The notes under the pieces were generated by a model that searched no databases, had not been told where the DNA came from, and was given only the letters and a program-made list of their open reading frames with translations. Positions 48,790 through 58,413 of a DNA stretch of 64,000 bases are shown piece after piece. Each line of letters starts with the position of its first letter. Positions within the stretch are counted from its first letter, which is position 1. Both the position numbers and the translations under genes were made by a program. The stretch lies in NCBI RefSeq assembly GCF_030814655.1, contig NZ_JAUSVK010000001.1, positions 6,856,401 through 6,920,400 on the forward strand. Direction: 5' to 3'. This DNA is from Labrys monachus. GTDB lineage: Bacteria; Pseudomonadota; Alphaproteobacteria; Rhizobiales; Labraceae.

Positions 48790-49419
48790 TCACGTCGCGG
48801 CCGGCCGGTCCAGCGCCGCGACGATCTCCGCCCCGGAGAGCAGGTCGGCATATTTCTGGCCGATGTCGAAGAGGTTGGCGGCATGCGGTCCGAGGGCGCG
48901 GTCGCCGACGGCGTCGTGCGCGACGACGGTGCGCAGGTTCATGCTGATCGCGTCGACCACGCTGGCGCGCACGCAGCCGCTGGTGGTGCAGCCGGCGACG
49001 ACGAGCGTGTCGATGCCGCGCAGCGTCAGCAGCCCCGCCAGCGGCGTGTGGAAGAAGGCGGAGGCCTGCGTCTTGCGGATGACGATCTCGCCGGCGCGCG
49101 GCGCCAGTTCGTCGACGACCTGGCTGGCCTGCGCGCTCTCCGTCAGCTCGCGCAGGCGCGGCACCTTCTCGCACCAGATGCCGGCGTCCGAGCCGTCCTC
49201 GGCATAGACGATGCGGGTGAAGATGACGGGCAGGCCCCGGCGCCTGAAATCGGCCAAAAGCGGGATCGTGGCCCGGACGGCCTCCGCGATGTTGCCGCCG
49301 CCCAGGATGGCGGGATCGGTGAAGCCGTTGACGAAGTCGATCACCAGCAGCGCGGGCGCCCGGCCGAAGCCGGTCGCCTGGCCGAAACGCTGGCTGCGGT
49401 AGATGTCGTCGCTGTCCAT
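48790..49419 (-). CDS. isochorismatase family cysteine hydrolase
   Basis: The 209-residue hydrolase has the catalytic triad of the family: D28 in VIDFVNGFTD, K116 in IRKTQAS and nucleophile C149 in TTSGCVRAS. The pattern is closest to N-carbamoylsarcosine amidase-like members, which release ammonia and CO2 from carbamoyl groups. The ATG at 49419 sits 38 bp after the ornithine cyclodeaminase homologue, so the two are probably co-transcribed. The nearby D-carbamoylase and hydantoinase fit an N-carbamoyl substrate. Confidence 0.9.
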   Translation of the reverse strand: MDSDDIYRSQRFGQATGFGRAPALLVIDFVNGFTDPAILGGGNIAEAVRATIPLLADFRRRGLPVIFTRIVYAEDGSDAGIWCEKVPRLRELTESAQASQVVDELAPRAGEIVIRKTQASAFFHTPLAGLLTLRGIDTLVVAGCTTSGCVRASVVDAISMNLRTVVAHDAVGDRALGPHAANLFDIGQKYADLLSGAEIVAALDRPAAT

Positions 49420-49457
49420 GGCTCGCGCGTCCCTGGCGGATGGCCCGGCCCGGGGGC

Positions 49458-50471
49458 TCAGGTCGAGATCATCTTCTTCTCGATGCCGACGCCGGCTTCG
49501 ACAGCGCGCCTGTATTCGAGCGGCACCGTCGCCGAATCCTGCAGGGCGATGCCGGTGGAATCGAAGATCGTGATCTCCTCGTCCGAGGTCCGCCCCGGCT
49601 TGCGGCCGGTGACGATCTCGCCGATCTCCCCGGCGATGTCGCTCTCGGTGATCAGCCCCTCGGACAGCGGCACGTTGATCTCGCCGTCGGTGCGGCATTG
49701 GCGGATGTCGTCGACGAAGATGCGGGCGCGCGTCAGCAGCGTGCCCTCGAGCTCCTGGTCGCCCTTCTTGTCGGCGCCGACGGCGGCGATGTGGGTGCCG
49801 GGCGAAATCCACGCCGCCTTGACGATCGGCCCGCGCGCCGGGGTGACGGTGACGACGACGTCGGCGCCGCGCACGACCGCCTCCAGATCGGTCGATGGCT
49901 TGATCTCGAAGCCGTCATATTTGGGCTGCTGCTGCTTGACGAAGCGGTCGAGCGTGTCCGCGCTGCGGCTCCAGACGCGCACCTCTTCCCAGGGGAAGAC
50001 GGCGTTGCAGGTCGCGAGCGTGCCCTCCGCCATATGCCCGGCGCCGACGATGGCGAGCCGGCGCGAATCCTTGCGTGCCATCCATTTGGCCGACACCGCC
50101 GCTGCCGCGCCGGTGCGCATGACGGTGTGATAGCTGCCGTCGACGATGGCGAGCGGAAAGCCCGTCTCCGGCTCGGTGTAGATCAGGATCGAGAACACGG
50201 TCGGCAGGTTGTAGCGTTCGCGGTTGTGCTCGCGGATCGACACCCATTTGCAGGCGGCGGCGTGCGGCTCCTCGATATAGGAGGGCATCGCCTCCCATTC
50301 GCCGGCGAAGCGGTCGAGCACGATATGGCCCTTGGGGTCCATGTAGTAGCGGCCCTCGCCATGCATGCGGTAGGCCTGCTCGACGCAGTCATTATATTCG
50401 CCCGGCGTGAGCAGGCCGACCATTTCGCTGCGCCCCAGGATCAGCGTCTTGCGGTTCGCCCAGTTCTCCAT
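49458..50471 (-). CDS. ornithine cyclodeaminase / mu-crystallin family protein
   Basis: The 337-residue NAD(P)-dependent protein has the family core: GRYYMDPKGHIVL, the residues around ACKWVS, TGAAAAVSAKWMARKDSRRLAIVGAGHMAEG (dinucleotide fold) and VGADKKGDQEL. Members include ornithine cyclodeaminase, alanine dehydrogenase and imine reductases, so the exact reaction is open. The ATG at 50471 has GGGGGA upstream. It is followed by the isochorismatase-type gene, and it lies downstream of a LysR gene in the same direction. Confidence 0.88.
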   Translation of the reverse strand: MENWANRKTLILGRSEMVGLLTPGEYNDCVEQAYRMHGEGRYYMDPKGHIVLDRFAGEWEAMPSYIEEPHAAACKWVSIREHNRERYNLPTVFSILIYTEPETGFPLAIVDGSYHTVMRTGAAAAVSAKWMARKDSRRLAIVGAGHMAEGTLATCNAVFPWEEVRVWSRSADTLDRFVKQQQPKYDGFEIKPSTDLEAVVRGADVVVTVTPARGPIVKAAWISPGTHIAAVGADKKGDQELEGTLLTRARIFVDDIRQCRTDGEINVPLSEGLITESDIAGEIGEIVTGRKPGRTSDEEITIFDSTGIALQDSATVPLEYRRAVEAGVGIEKKMIST

Positions 50472-50703
50472 GCGGTTTCCCCCAACCTCTCCGAGTTGCG
50501 CCATCCGCGACTATCAGCGGCCCCGCCGCATTCGGCCCGTAAAGGCCGGCCTTCGTCAATCGCTTTTCGCAGGACCGGACGAGGTCGGAGAGTCGATCAC
50601 CGATCGACCTCCCATCGCGGCGTGCCCTGCAATCCCAGGAGGACGATCGCCGCTCCCGTTGCATTCCCGCGGCGAGACGAGCGCTCGCGGTCCTGCGTCC
50701 CGC

Positions 50704-51606
50704 TCACGCGGCGGCGGTCTCCCTGCCGACTTTCTCGCTCGTTTCGATGAAGCGCCGCATGGCGGCGTTGAGGCTGGAGCGCCGCCAGGCCAGATGGGTC
50801 TCGACCAGGGTGCCGGGGTCGGTCAGGATCGGCCGGGCGGCGATGGCGTCGCCGCAGAAGCGGGGAATGCCGCAGAAGACGGTGATGCCCACACCCGCGG
50901 TCACCAGGCCGAGGATGCCGGTCAGGCTGGAGGCCTCCTGGCTCACCGTCATCACCTGGCCGGCCTTCTGGAACATGTCGATGACGACGCGGCGCAGGGT
51001 CGGCCATTCCGAATCGGTGCCCATCACCAGAGGTTCGCAGGCGAGGTCCTCCACGGTGAGATGCTCCCTGGCCGCGAGCGGGTGGCCGACGGGCAGCAGC
51101 GCCATCACGTCATGGGCGGCGATGTAGCGCGATTCGATCTCGGCATTCTGGAACGAGCCGACGATGAAGCCGAGATCGATCTCGTCCTGCAGGATCTGGT
51201 CGCGCATGGCGGCCGAGGGCATGTAGGTGAGCTCCAGCCGCACGTCGGGATTGTGCTTGCGGAATTCCCGCGCGATGTCCGGGACGAGCGAATGGCCGGT
51301 GATGGTGGTGTAGCCGATCCGGAGGATCGCCTTGGTGCCGGAGGCGAGCAGCCGGACCGTCTGTTCGGCGAGGGCGACCCGGCGCAGGATGTCCTGCGCC
51401 GCCTCCAGGATGTAGCGGCCCGATTCCGTCAGCCGGACCTGGCGCGTGGTCCGTTCGAGGAGCTTGACCCCCAGCCTGTCCTCCAGTTCGATGACGATGC
51501 GGCTGACGGCCGGCTGCGCCATGGTCAGCCTGGCGGCTGCGCGATGGAAGTTGAGCTCTTCCGCCACGGCGACGAAGGTGGAGAGATGCTTGAGGTCATA
51601 GCGCAT
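50704..51606 (-). CDS. LysR family transcriptional regulator
   Basis: The 300-residue regulator has DNA-binding helices in LKHLSTFVAVAEELNFHRAAARL and PAVSRIVIELEDRLG, and the effector domain is of the CatR/BenM-like layout. It is divergent from an ABC importer operon and precedes the ornithine cyclodeaminase and isochorismatase genes on its own strand. A dyad with 6-bp arms 11 bp apart lies directly upstream of its ATG. A related motif occurs at 63781-63822, which suggests a regulon reaching across the region. Confidence 0.9.
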   Translation of the reverse strand: MRYDLKHLSTFVAVAEELNFHRAAARLTMAQPAVSRIVIELEDRLGVKLLERTTRQVRLTESGRYILEAAQDILRRVALAEQTVRLLASGTKAILRIGYTTITGHSLVPDIAREFRKHNPDVRLELTYMPSAAMRDQILQDEIDLGFIVGSFQNAEIESRYIAAHDVMALLPVGHPLAAREHLTVEDLACEPLVMGTDSEWPTLRRVVIDMFQKAGQVMTVSQEASSLTGILGLVTAGVGITVFCGIPRFCGDAIAARPILTDPGTLVETHLAWRRSSLNAAMRRFIETSEKVGRETAAA

Positions 51607-51629
51607 ATTGATGCCAAATTCATATCAAT
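51607..51629. promoter_or_regulatory. LysR box upstream of the LysR gene
   Basis: ATTGAT and ATCAAT are perfect inverted arms separated by 11 bp, the classic T-N11-A layout. Within it, TTGATGC, two bases, AATTCATAT (51608-51625) matches the two inverted motif copies at 63781-63822. The site touches the start codon of the LysR gene, which fits autoregulation and control of the divergent importer. Confidence 0.6.
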
Positions 51630-52164
51630 CATCGCGAAAACATTATTTAACACGCCATTTTTCAATGTCTACTATCTCCGTCAACTGACAAAAAGTCGAG
51701 TGGGAACAAAGAGAAAGCGTTGGATGAACGGGTTTTCGCCGCCGTTTTCGTACCGCAGGAGGCCCTGGCCCGTGCAGTATCGAATGTAATCCGAACCGGG
51801 GGCATGAAGCCCCGCCGGTGGGCTTGGCTGTGACCGGACCGCAGGTTTCGGGCGCGGACGGCGACCGCGGGCGATGCGATGGCGCGGCAGGCCGGGGGGA
51901 AGAACGAGCCTGGAAGCCTGCCGAAAAGCGCCTCGATCACGCAATGATAGATTGCATCGAAGGCTCCGGGCCTGCGAAAGTGGTGGCGTTCGGCGGCGGA
52001 TCGCCGGGGCGTGACGCTGCGGGCAGGCCGCACCGGTTCATGCCGATCGGTCATGGGGGAATGCGGCTGCCCGGATGCCGCCGGGGCGAGGTGTCTCGCA
52101 AGGCGGGAATCCGGAGGCGGCGCATTGGTAGAACGGCTGCTCAATGAAACAGAAGGGAACGACA
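51630..52164. other. long intergenic region before the importer operon
   Basis: No convincing gene is visible. The first ~90 bp are AT-rich and likely hold the promoters. The rest is GC-rich and gives only short ORFs (51681-51944 minus, 51818-52147 plus) that lack ribosome binding sites and have arginine-rich shadow composition. A long untranslated leader for the binding-protein gene is possible. Confidence 0.5.
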
Positions 52165-53448
52165 ATGAAAAAAACGGGTGAAATTCTGGACAAGGTGATC
52201 TCGCGCCGGGCCGTCCTCAAGGGCGGCGCGGTGGCCGCCGCGTCCACCGTCATCGGCGCGCCGACGGTGTGGGCGCAGACCATCAAGGACATCACGCTGA
52301 ACCATACCGGCATGTCCTACTCGGTCCTCGCCGATATCGGCCGGCAGGCGCAGAAGGATCTCGGCTTCAAGATCGAGATGTCGGTGGTGGACCATCCGGG
52401 CCTGCTCAACCGCATGGCCAACGATCCCAACTCGATCGACATCTGCGACATGGAGATCTGGCAGAGCAAGGTCCTGGTGCCCCAGGACGTGCTGCACGGC
52501 ATCGAAGTCTCGAAGATCAAGGCCTGGGGCGACCTGACCCCGCTCTATACGGAAGGCACCTTCGCCGGCAAGGAAGTCTCGCGCGAAGGCGATTCGCCGA
52601 TCAAGTTCATCTATCGCGAGGCCAAGGACACGGCCGGCTTCGCCAAGAGCAAGACCGATTTCGTCAATTTCGTGCCGAGCGTGTTCAACGCCGACACGCT
52701 CGGCATCCGTCCCGATCTCACCGGCCGGCCGATCACCAGCTGGGCCGACCTGATCTCCCCGGACTTCAAGGGCAAGGCCGCCATCCAGAACGTGCCGACC
52801 AACGGCATCATGGACGCGATGATGGCCTTCGAGGCCGCCGGCATCCTGAAATATGCCGACAAGGGCAATCCCACCCAGGAAGAACTCGGCGCCACCATCG
52901 GCAAGCTGATCGAATTGAAGAAGGGCGGCCATTTCCGCGCGCTGTGGAGCACCTTCGACGAGTCGATCAACCTGATGGCGTCCGGCGAGGTGGTGATCCA
53001 GTCGATGTGGTCGCCGGCGGTGACGGCGGTGCAGACCCAGGGCATCAAATGCACCTATCAGCCGCTGAAGGAAGGCTATCGCGGCTGGGGCAACGGCCTC
53101 GGCATCGTCTCCCATGTCGACGGCATCAAGCTCGACGCCGCCTATGAATATCTCAACTGGTACAATTCCGGCTGGGTCGGCGGCTTCATCGCCAAGCAGG
53201 GCTATTACAGCGCCAATCCGAAGACGGCGAAGGCGGCGCTGTCCGACAATGAGCGCGGCTTCTTCTACGAGGGCAAGCCGGCGACGGCGGATATCACCTC
53301 GCCGACCGGCCAGAAGACCAATTCGGCCGGCGACGTGCGCGACGGCGGTTCGTTCGAGGAGCGCTTCTCCAAGGTGGCGGTCTGGAACAACCTGATGGAC
53401 CAGGCCGAATATCTCTACGCCAAGTGGAACGAGTTCAACGCGGCCTGA
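52165..53448 (+). CDS. spermidine/putrescine-type ABC transporter substrate-binding protein
   Basis: The 427-residue periplasmic protein has a twin-arginine-like signal (ISRRAVLKGGAVAAAS) ending at VWA-QT. The body resembles PotD/family 1 binding proteins (SWADLISPDFKGKAAIQNVPTN, MASGEVVIQSMWSPAV). I start at the ATG at 52165 because GAAGGGAAC lies in front of it; the ATG at 52144 has no ribosome binding site. The ligand is unknown. It heads a plus-strand operon with two permeases and an ATPase, then amide-hydrolysing enzymes. Confidence 0.9.
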   Translation: MKKTGEILDKVISRRAVLKGGAVAAASTVIGAPTVWAQTIKDITLNHTGMSYSVLADIGRQAQKDLGFKIEMSVVDHPGLLNRMANDPNSIDICDMEIWQSKVLVPQDVLHGIEVSKIKAWGDLTPLYTEGTFAGKEVSREGDSPIKFIYREAKDTAGFAKSKTDFVNFVPSVFNADTLGIRPDLTGRPITSWADLISPDFKGKAAIQNVPTNGIMDAMMAFEAAGILKYADKGNPTQEELGATIGKLIELKKGGHFRALWSTFDESINLMASGEVVIQSMWSPAVTAVQTQGIKCTYQPLKEGYRGWGNGLGIVSHVDGIKLDAAYEYLNWYNSGWVGGFIAKQGYYSANPKTAKAALSDNERGFFYEGKPATADITSPTGQKTNSAGDVRDGGSFEERFSKVAVWNNLMDQAEYLYAKWNEFNAA

Positions 53449-53534
53449 CCGCCAGCCGCGACCCCGGACACGTTTTTCTGCACGGAGGGCGGTGATGCCG
53501 CCCTCCGTTTCGACAGTGGTTCCATGGCGATGCA

Positions 53535-54395
53535 ATGACGAAGAAAACAGCTGCCTCCTACCTCCAAGTCGCGCCCCTGACGCTTGTCCTGGCGATGTTC
53601 TTCGTCGTGCCGATCGCGCTGGTCGTCGTGGTGAGCTTCTTCCGCTACCAGATGCTGGTCGGCATCGTGCGGACCTTCACGCTCAAGAACTATATCGACC
53701 TTCTGTCCAGCCCGACGACATGGGCGCTCTATCTGTCGACCGTGAAGTTCACGCTGATCGTGCTCGTCCTCACCTTCGTGATCGGCTTCTGGATCGCCTA
53801 TTTCCTGGTGTTCCATGTGCGCAACCTCGTGGTCGCGATCGGGCTCTTCCTGCTGTGCACGATCCCGTTCTGGACGTCGAACATCATCCGCATGATCTCG
53901 TGGCGCCCGATCCTCGGCAAGGAAGGGCTGATCAACAACGCGTTGATCCATACCGGCATCATCGACCAGCCGCTCAACTGGCTGCTCTATTCCGATTTCT
54001 CGGTGGTCGTCGCCTATGTCCACCTCTTCACCATGTTCATGATCGTGCCGATCTTCAATTCGATGGCGCGCATCGACAAATCCCTGCTGGAGGCGGCGAT
54101 CGATGCCGGCGCCAACCGCTGGGGCGTCGTCTGGAACGTGGTGCTGCCGCTGTGCAAGACCGGCATCGCGCTCGGCGCCCTGTTCGTGGTGACGCTGGTG
54201 ATGGGCGACTTCTTCGTCGTCACCGTGATGAGCGGCGGGCTTTCGGGTTCGGCGACGTCGGGCATCTTCAACGACCTGCAGATCCTCAATTATCCGCGCG
54301 CGGCCGCCAATGCCGTCCTCCTGCTCATCATCGTGCTTCTCATCGCCGCCGCCATCTTCAGGCTCGTCGACGTGCGCAAGGAACTGGTACGGTAA
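53535..54395 (+). CDS. ABC transporter permease (PotB type)
   Basis: The 286-residue inner-membrane protein has six predicted helices. The EAA loop is in AAIDAGANRWGVVWNVVLPLCKTG, and the TIPFWTSNIIRMISW segment is common to PotB/PotH permeases. It overlaps the start of the next permease by one base (TAATG). A short 86-bp spacer separates it from the binding-protein gene. Confidence 0.93.
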   Translation: MTKKTAASYLQVAPLTLVLAMFFVVPIALVVVVSFFRYQMLVGIVRTFTLKNYIDLLSSPTTWALYLSTVKFTLIVLVLTFVIGFWIAYFLVFHVRNLVVAIGLFLLCTIPFWTSNIIRMISWRPILGKEGLINNALIHTGIIDQPLNWLLYSDFSVVVAYVHLFTMFMIVPIFNSMARIDKSLLEAAIDAGANRWGVVWNVVLPLCKTGIALGALFVVTLVMGDFFVVTVMSGGLSGSATSGIFNDLQILNYPRAAANAVLLLIIVLLIAAAIFRLVDVRKELVR

Positions 54396-55225
54396 TGTCG
54401 CTTCCTTCCTCCCCCGGCAGCCGGCCCTGGACCTTCTATGTCCTGGCCGCCTTCTTCACCCTGTTCGTCATCTTTCTCTACGGGCCGATGATCTCGGTGC
54501 TCGTACTGTCGTTCCAGGGTCCCAACGCCTCGCTGGTCTTCCCGCTGCGCGATCCCTCGACCATGTGGTTCGACGAATTGTTCAACCCGCGCCGGACCGG
54601 CGACGTGGTCGGCGCCTTCGACCGGTCGCTGCCGCTCGCGCTGATCGTGATGGTGCTGACGGTGCTGATCTCGGTGACGGCCGGCTTCGCTTTCCGCCGG
54701 CGTTTCCTCGGCGCCAGCCTGATCTTCTATACCGCGATCGCCAGCCTGATCGTGCCCGGCCTGGTGCTGTCGATCGGCATCCTCGTCACGTTCAAATATC
54801 TTCTCGGGCAGTCGGCAGCCTGGTACACCTCGGCCCTCGGCGCGCATCTGTCCTGGGCGCTTCCCTTCGGCCTGCTGATCATGTTCGCCATCCTCGGACG
54901 CCTCAACCCGTCCTATGAGGAGGCCGCCTACGATCTCGGCGCCAGCCGCTGGCAGACCGTCAAATCGGTCGTGGTGCCGATCGTCTTCCCCGGCGTGATC
55001 GCGGTGGCGCTGTTCGGCTTCACCCTGTCCTACGACGAATTCCCGAGGAGCTGGCTGACCGTCGGTCCCAAGAACACGCTGCCGCTCGAGATCTGGACGA
55101 TGACGACCAACGTCACCTCGCCCGCCCTCTATGCGCTCGGCACCGTCACGACGATCGTTTCCTTCCTCGTCATCATATTGGCGCTCGGATCGATCCTCAT
55201 CATTCAACGCAAGCGGTCGAGATAA
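54395..55225 (+). CDS. ABC transporter permease (PotC type)
   Basis: The 276-residue permease is the PotC/PotI-type partner, with six helices and the EAA loop in AAYDLGASRWQTVKSVVVPIVFPG. The DEFPRSWLTVG segment is typical of this group. It overlaps both neighbours by one base (TAATG at each end), so all three transporter genes are translationally coupled. Confidence 0.93.
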   Translation: MSLPSSPGSRPWTFYVLAAFFTLFVIFLYGPMISVLVLSFQGPNASLVFPLRDPSTMWFDELFNPRRTGDVVGAFDRSLPLALIVMVLTVLISVTAGFAFRRRFLGASLIFYTAIASLIVPGLVLSIGILVTFKYLLGQSAAWYTSALGAHLSWALPFGLLIMFAILGRLNPSYEEAAYDLGASRWQTVKSVVVPIVFPGVIAVALFGFTLSYDEFPRSWLTVGPKNTLPLEIWTMTTNVTSPALYALGTVTTIVSFLVIILALGSILIIQRKRSR

Positions 55226-56415
55226 TGAACGACAGATCCGTTTCAGCCCAACCCGGCCCGGCCGCCGCGGGCCGGCAGGCGTCCGGCGAGATTCGCCTCA
55301 CCCACATCACCAAGACGTTCGGCGAGTCCCATGCCGTCAAGGACATCAACCTGACGATCCCGCACGGGTCCTATTGCTGCCTGCTCGGACCGTCCGGCTG
55401 CGGCAAGACCACCATCCTGCGCATGATCGCCGGGCACGAGACGCCGAGCTCGGGCCAGATCTTCATCGGCGACCAGATGGTCGTCGGCAAGCCGCCGGTC
55501 GAGCGCGGCACGGCGATGATGTTCCAGAGCTACGCCCTGTTCCCGCATCTCTCCATCCTCGACAATGTCGCCTTCTACCTGAAGATGCGCGGCGTCGGGA
55601 AGGAGGAGCGGCGCGAGCGCGCGCACCGCATGCTGGAGCGCGTCCAGCTCGACCATCTGCGCAACCGCATGCCGGCGCAGCTCTCCGGCGGCCAGCAGCA
55701 GCGCGTGGCGCTGGCCCGCTCGCTGATCACCAATCCGAGGGTCCTGCTCCTCGACGAGCCGCTGTCGGCGCTCGACGAATTCCTCCGCCTGCAGATGCGC
55801 GGCGAATTGAAGGCGCTGCAGGCCGAGCTCGGCATCACCTTCGTCCACGTCACCCACACCCAGCCCGAGGCGATCGCGCTCGCCGACATGGTGGTGGTGA
55901 TGGATACCGGGCGCATCGAGCAGGCGGCGACCGCCAATGACATCTTCAACCGTCCGACGACGCCCTATGTGGCCCGCTTCATGGGTGGCCAGAACGTGCT
56001 GACCGGCACGGTCGCCAGCGTCTCGGCCGCCGGCGTGCGCCTGGAGGGAACGCAGGGCGAAGCCTTCGACGTGCCGGTCGGCGGTGCGCCCGCCGCCGGC
56101 GCGCCGATGTCGATCTCGATCCGGCGCGACCGCATCCATGTCGCGAAGGCGACCGGCGAAGCGGCGCCGCTCGCACCCAACAGCGTCGCCGGGGTCGTGG
56201 AGGCGACGGAGTACCAGGGCAATTTCGTCAAGGTGAGCATCCTCGTCGCGGGCGGTTCCGCCTTCGTGGCGAACGTCGCCGACGAGGAGTTTTTCGCCGG
56301 GCCCGTCGGCCCGGGCGACCGGGTCGTCGCGAGCTGGAAGCCCGAGCAGGTGCATGTGCTGTCGAAGGTCGATTCGGGAGAGGCGCGCAAGCCCTACGCC
56401 GCCGGCGGACACTGA
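55225..56415 (+). CDS. ABC transporter ATP-binding protein (PotA type)
   Basis: The 396-residue ATPase has intact motifs: GPSGCGKTT, MFQSYALFPHL, LSGGQQQR, VLLLDEP and VTHT. The last of these has threonine where aspartate is usual but keeps the switch histidine. A C-terminal TOBE domain follows. It starts at an ATG overlapping the permease stop. It drives the importer whose substrate is presumably processed by the downstream amidase and hydantoinase genes. Confidence 0.93.
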   Translation: MNDRSVSAQPGPAAAGRQASGEIRLTHITKTFGESHAVKDINLTIPHGSYCCLLGPSGCGKTTILRMIAGHETPSSGQIFIGDQMVVGKPPVERGTAMMFQSYALFPHLSILDNVAFYLKMRGVGKEERRERAHRMLERVQLDHLRNRMPAQLSGGQQQRVALARSLITNPRVLLLDEPLSALDEFLRLQMRGELKALQAELGITFVHVTHTQPEAIALADMVVVMDTGRIEQAATANDIFNRPTTPYVARFMGGQNVLTGTVASVSAAGVRLEGTQGEAFDVPVGGAPAAGAPMSISIRRDRIHVAKATGEAAPLAPNSVAGVVEATEYQGNFVKVSILVAGGSAFVANVADEEFFAGPVGPGDRVVASWKPEQVHVLSKVDSGEARKPYAAGGH

Positions 56416-56571
56416 CGAGCCGGAAGGCGGCGACAGCGGCCGGCGGGTTCGTGGCGGGTGAGGAATCGGGGAGGGCGCGCGCGGCGGGCGCTGCGTCGCC
56501 GATAGCGTTGTTTTGCGTTCGAGCACGCGTATCGCGGCATCGTCCGGACGCGTGGCCGACAGGAGAAGCCA

Positions 56572-57966
56572 GTGGCTGATATTGAAGACATTTCGAGGCG
56601 CACGGCGGTCGAGATCGGCCTTGCCTTCCGCAACGGCGAGACGACGCCGCCGGCGCTCGCCGACTATCTGCTCGGACGGATCGAAGCCTCGCGCGGCGAC
56701 AACGTCTTCATCACGGTGACGGCCGCCCGCGCCATGCGGGAGGCGGAAGCCGCGGCGGCGCGCTACGAGCGCGGTCGCCCCCTGTCGCCGCTGGACGGCG
56801 TGCCGATCGCCTGGAAGGACCTCATCGACATCGAGGGCGCCCCGACCACCGGCGGCTCGCTGCTGTTCTCGCGGGAGGTGCCGAAGACGCGGGACCAGCA
56901 AAGCGCCGCCAACGCCGCCGCCGCCGGCATGGTCTGCCTCGGCAAGCTGAACCTGTCGGAGCTCGCCTTTTCCGGCCTCGGCCTCAATCCGCATTTCGGC
57001 ACGCCGGTCAATCCGAACGACCGCGGCACGCATCGCGCCCCGGGCGGCTCGTCCTCCGGCTCGGGCGCTGCCGTCGCCGGCGGCCTCGCGCCCTGCGCCA
57101 TCGGCACGGACACCGGCGGCTCGGTGCGCATTCCCGCCGCCTTCAACGGCATCGTCGGCTTCAAGACCAGCGAGGGGCGCCTCGACAAGACGGGCGTGAT
57201 CCCGCTCTCCCGCACCCTCGACACCCTCGGCCCGCTCGGCCGCTCCGTCGCCGACTGCGCCGTGCTGGACATGGTGCTGCGCGGCGCCGTCACCGTCGAG
57301 GCGCGGCGGCGCGACCTGCGCGATCTGACGCTGCTGGTGCCCACCAACCACGTATGCGACCAGGCCGAGCCGGCGGTGCTCGCCAATTTCGAACAGGCGC
57401 TCGAGGCGCTCGCCCGCGGCGGCGCCACCATCGTCCGGGACAAGGTCGACGCCCTCGACGCGATCGCCGAGATGACGGCCCGCCACGGCACGCTGACGGC
57501 AGCGGAAGCCTATTTCGAGTATCGCGATGCCGTCGAGAGCGAAAAGGGCGGCGCCATGGACCGGCGCGTGCGCCACCGCATCCTGAGCGGCCGCCAGATG
57601 TCGGCCCACGACCTCGTTTCGATCGGGCGCATCCGCGAGAAGGCCATCGCCGATGTCGAGGCCCGGCTCGGCGGCGCCCTCCTGGTCATGCCGACCACGC
57701 CGGTGACGGCGCCGGAAGTCGCCCCGCTCGACGCCGACGACGCGCTCTTCCACGAGGTCAACCTCAGGACGCTGCGCAACACCTGGCTCGGCAACAATCT
57801 GCGGCTCTGCGGCTTGGCGATGCCGAACGGACGCGACCACAGGGGCCTGCCCACCAGCATCCTGTTTTCCGCCACGAATGGCGAGGACGACCGTCTCCTC
57901 GGCTTCGGCCTCGAGATCGAGCGCGCCCTCCAGGGCCTGTTCGAGCCGCTCGGCCGCGGAGCGTGA
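56572..57966 (+). CDS. amidase (amidase signature family)
   Basis: The 464-residue amidase has the Ser-cisSer-Lys triad: K82 in IAWKD, cis-Ser S160 in GGSSSGSG and nucleophile S184 in GTDTGGSVR. It hydrolyses a carboxamide, possibly malonamide-, indole- or ureide-like. No GatB or transfer-RNA role is suggested by context. It starts with GTG at 56572 preceded by AGGAG. A 156-bp gap separates it from the transporter, so it may have its own promoter. Confidence 0.92.
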   Translation: MADIEDISRRTAVEIGLAFRNGETTPPALADYLLGRIEASRGDNVFITVTAARAMREAEAAAARYERGRPLSPLDGVPIAWKDLIDIEGAPTTGGSLLFSREVPKTRDQQSAANAAAAGMVCLGKLNLSELAFSGLGLNPHFGTPVNPNDRGTHRAPGGSSSGSGAAVAGGLAPCAIGTDTGGSVRIPAAFNGIVGFKTSEGRLDKTGVIPLSRTLDTLGPLGRSVADCAVLDMVLRGAVTVEARRRDLRDLTLLVPTNHVCDQAEPAVLANFEQALEALARGGATIVRDKVDALDAIAEMTARHGTLTAAEAYFEYRDAVESEKGGAMDRRVRHRILSGRQMSAHDLVSIGRIREKAIADVEARLGGALLVMPTTPVTAPEVAPLDADDALFHEVNLRTLRNTWLGNNLRLCGLAMPNGRDHRGLPTSILFSATNGEDDRLLGFGLEIERALQGLFEPLGRGA

Positions 57967-58008
57967 GTTGCAGGACGGCGGCCACGGCTGCCGAGAAGGA
58001 GGAACACC

Positions 58009-58413
58009 ATGACGAGCGCGAAACCCCGGTCAGAGAAATTCGAGCGCGGCCTGAAGACGCGGCGCGCCGTGCTCGGGGCCGATTATGTCGACCGCTCGCT
58101 GGAGCAGGCCGACGATTTCAACTGGTCCATGCAGCAATTGACGACCGAATGGTGCTGGGACGAGATCTGGAACCGGCCCGGCCTCGACCGCCGCAGCCGC
58201 AGCATCCTCAATCTCGGCATGATCGCGGCCCTCAACCGCCCGCACGAGCTCAAGCTCCATATCCGCGGCGCCCTCAACAACGGGCTGAGCAAGGACGAGC
58301 TGAAGGAGATCTTCCTCCAAATCGGCGTCTATTGCGGCGTGCCGGCGGCGCTCGACTGCTTCCGCATCGCCAAGGAGGTCTTCAAGGAAATCGGGCAGGG
58401 AGACGCGACTTGA
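58009..58413 (+). CDS. carboxymuconolactone decarboxylase family protein (PcaC-like)
   Basis: The 134-residue protein follows the PcaC pattern (RRSRSILNLGMIAALNRPHELKLHIRGALNNG, VYCGVPAALDCFRIAKEV). It lacks the CxxC pair of AhpD-type peroxidase members, so a lyase or decarboxylase role is more likely than peroxide reduction. No other protocatechuate genes are nearby, so the true substrate is probably not carboxymuconolactone. AAGGAGGA precedes the ATG. Its stop overlaps the TTG start of the next gene. Confidence 0.88.
   Translation: MTSAKPRSEKFERGLKTRRAVLGADYVDRSLEQADDFNWSMQQLTTEWCWDEIWNRPGLDRRSRSILNLGMIAALNRPHELKLHIRGALNNGLSKDELKEIFLQIGVYCGVPAALDCFRIAKEVFKEIGQGDAT

Noticed and set aside
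51681..52147. Two short ORFs in the long gap before the importer operon
   Set aside because: Neither has a ribosome binding site or a recognisable protein pattern, and they overlap each other on opposite strands.
55243..57840. An 865-codon minus-strand frame covering the PotA-type ATPase and amidase
   Set aside because: It lies opposite two genes with intact catalytic motifs, and its composition is typical of an antisense shadow.
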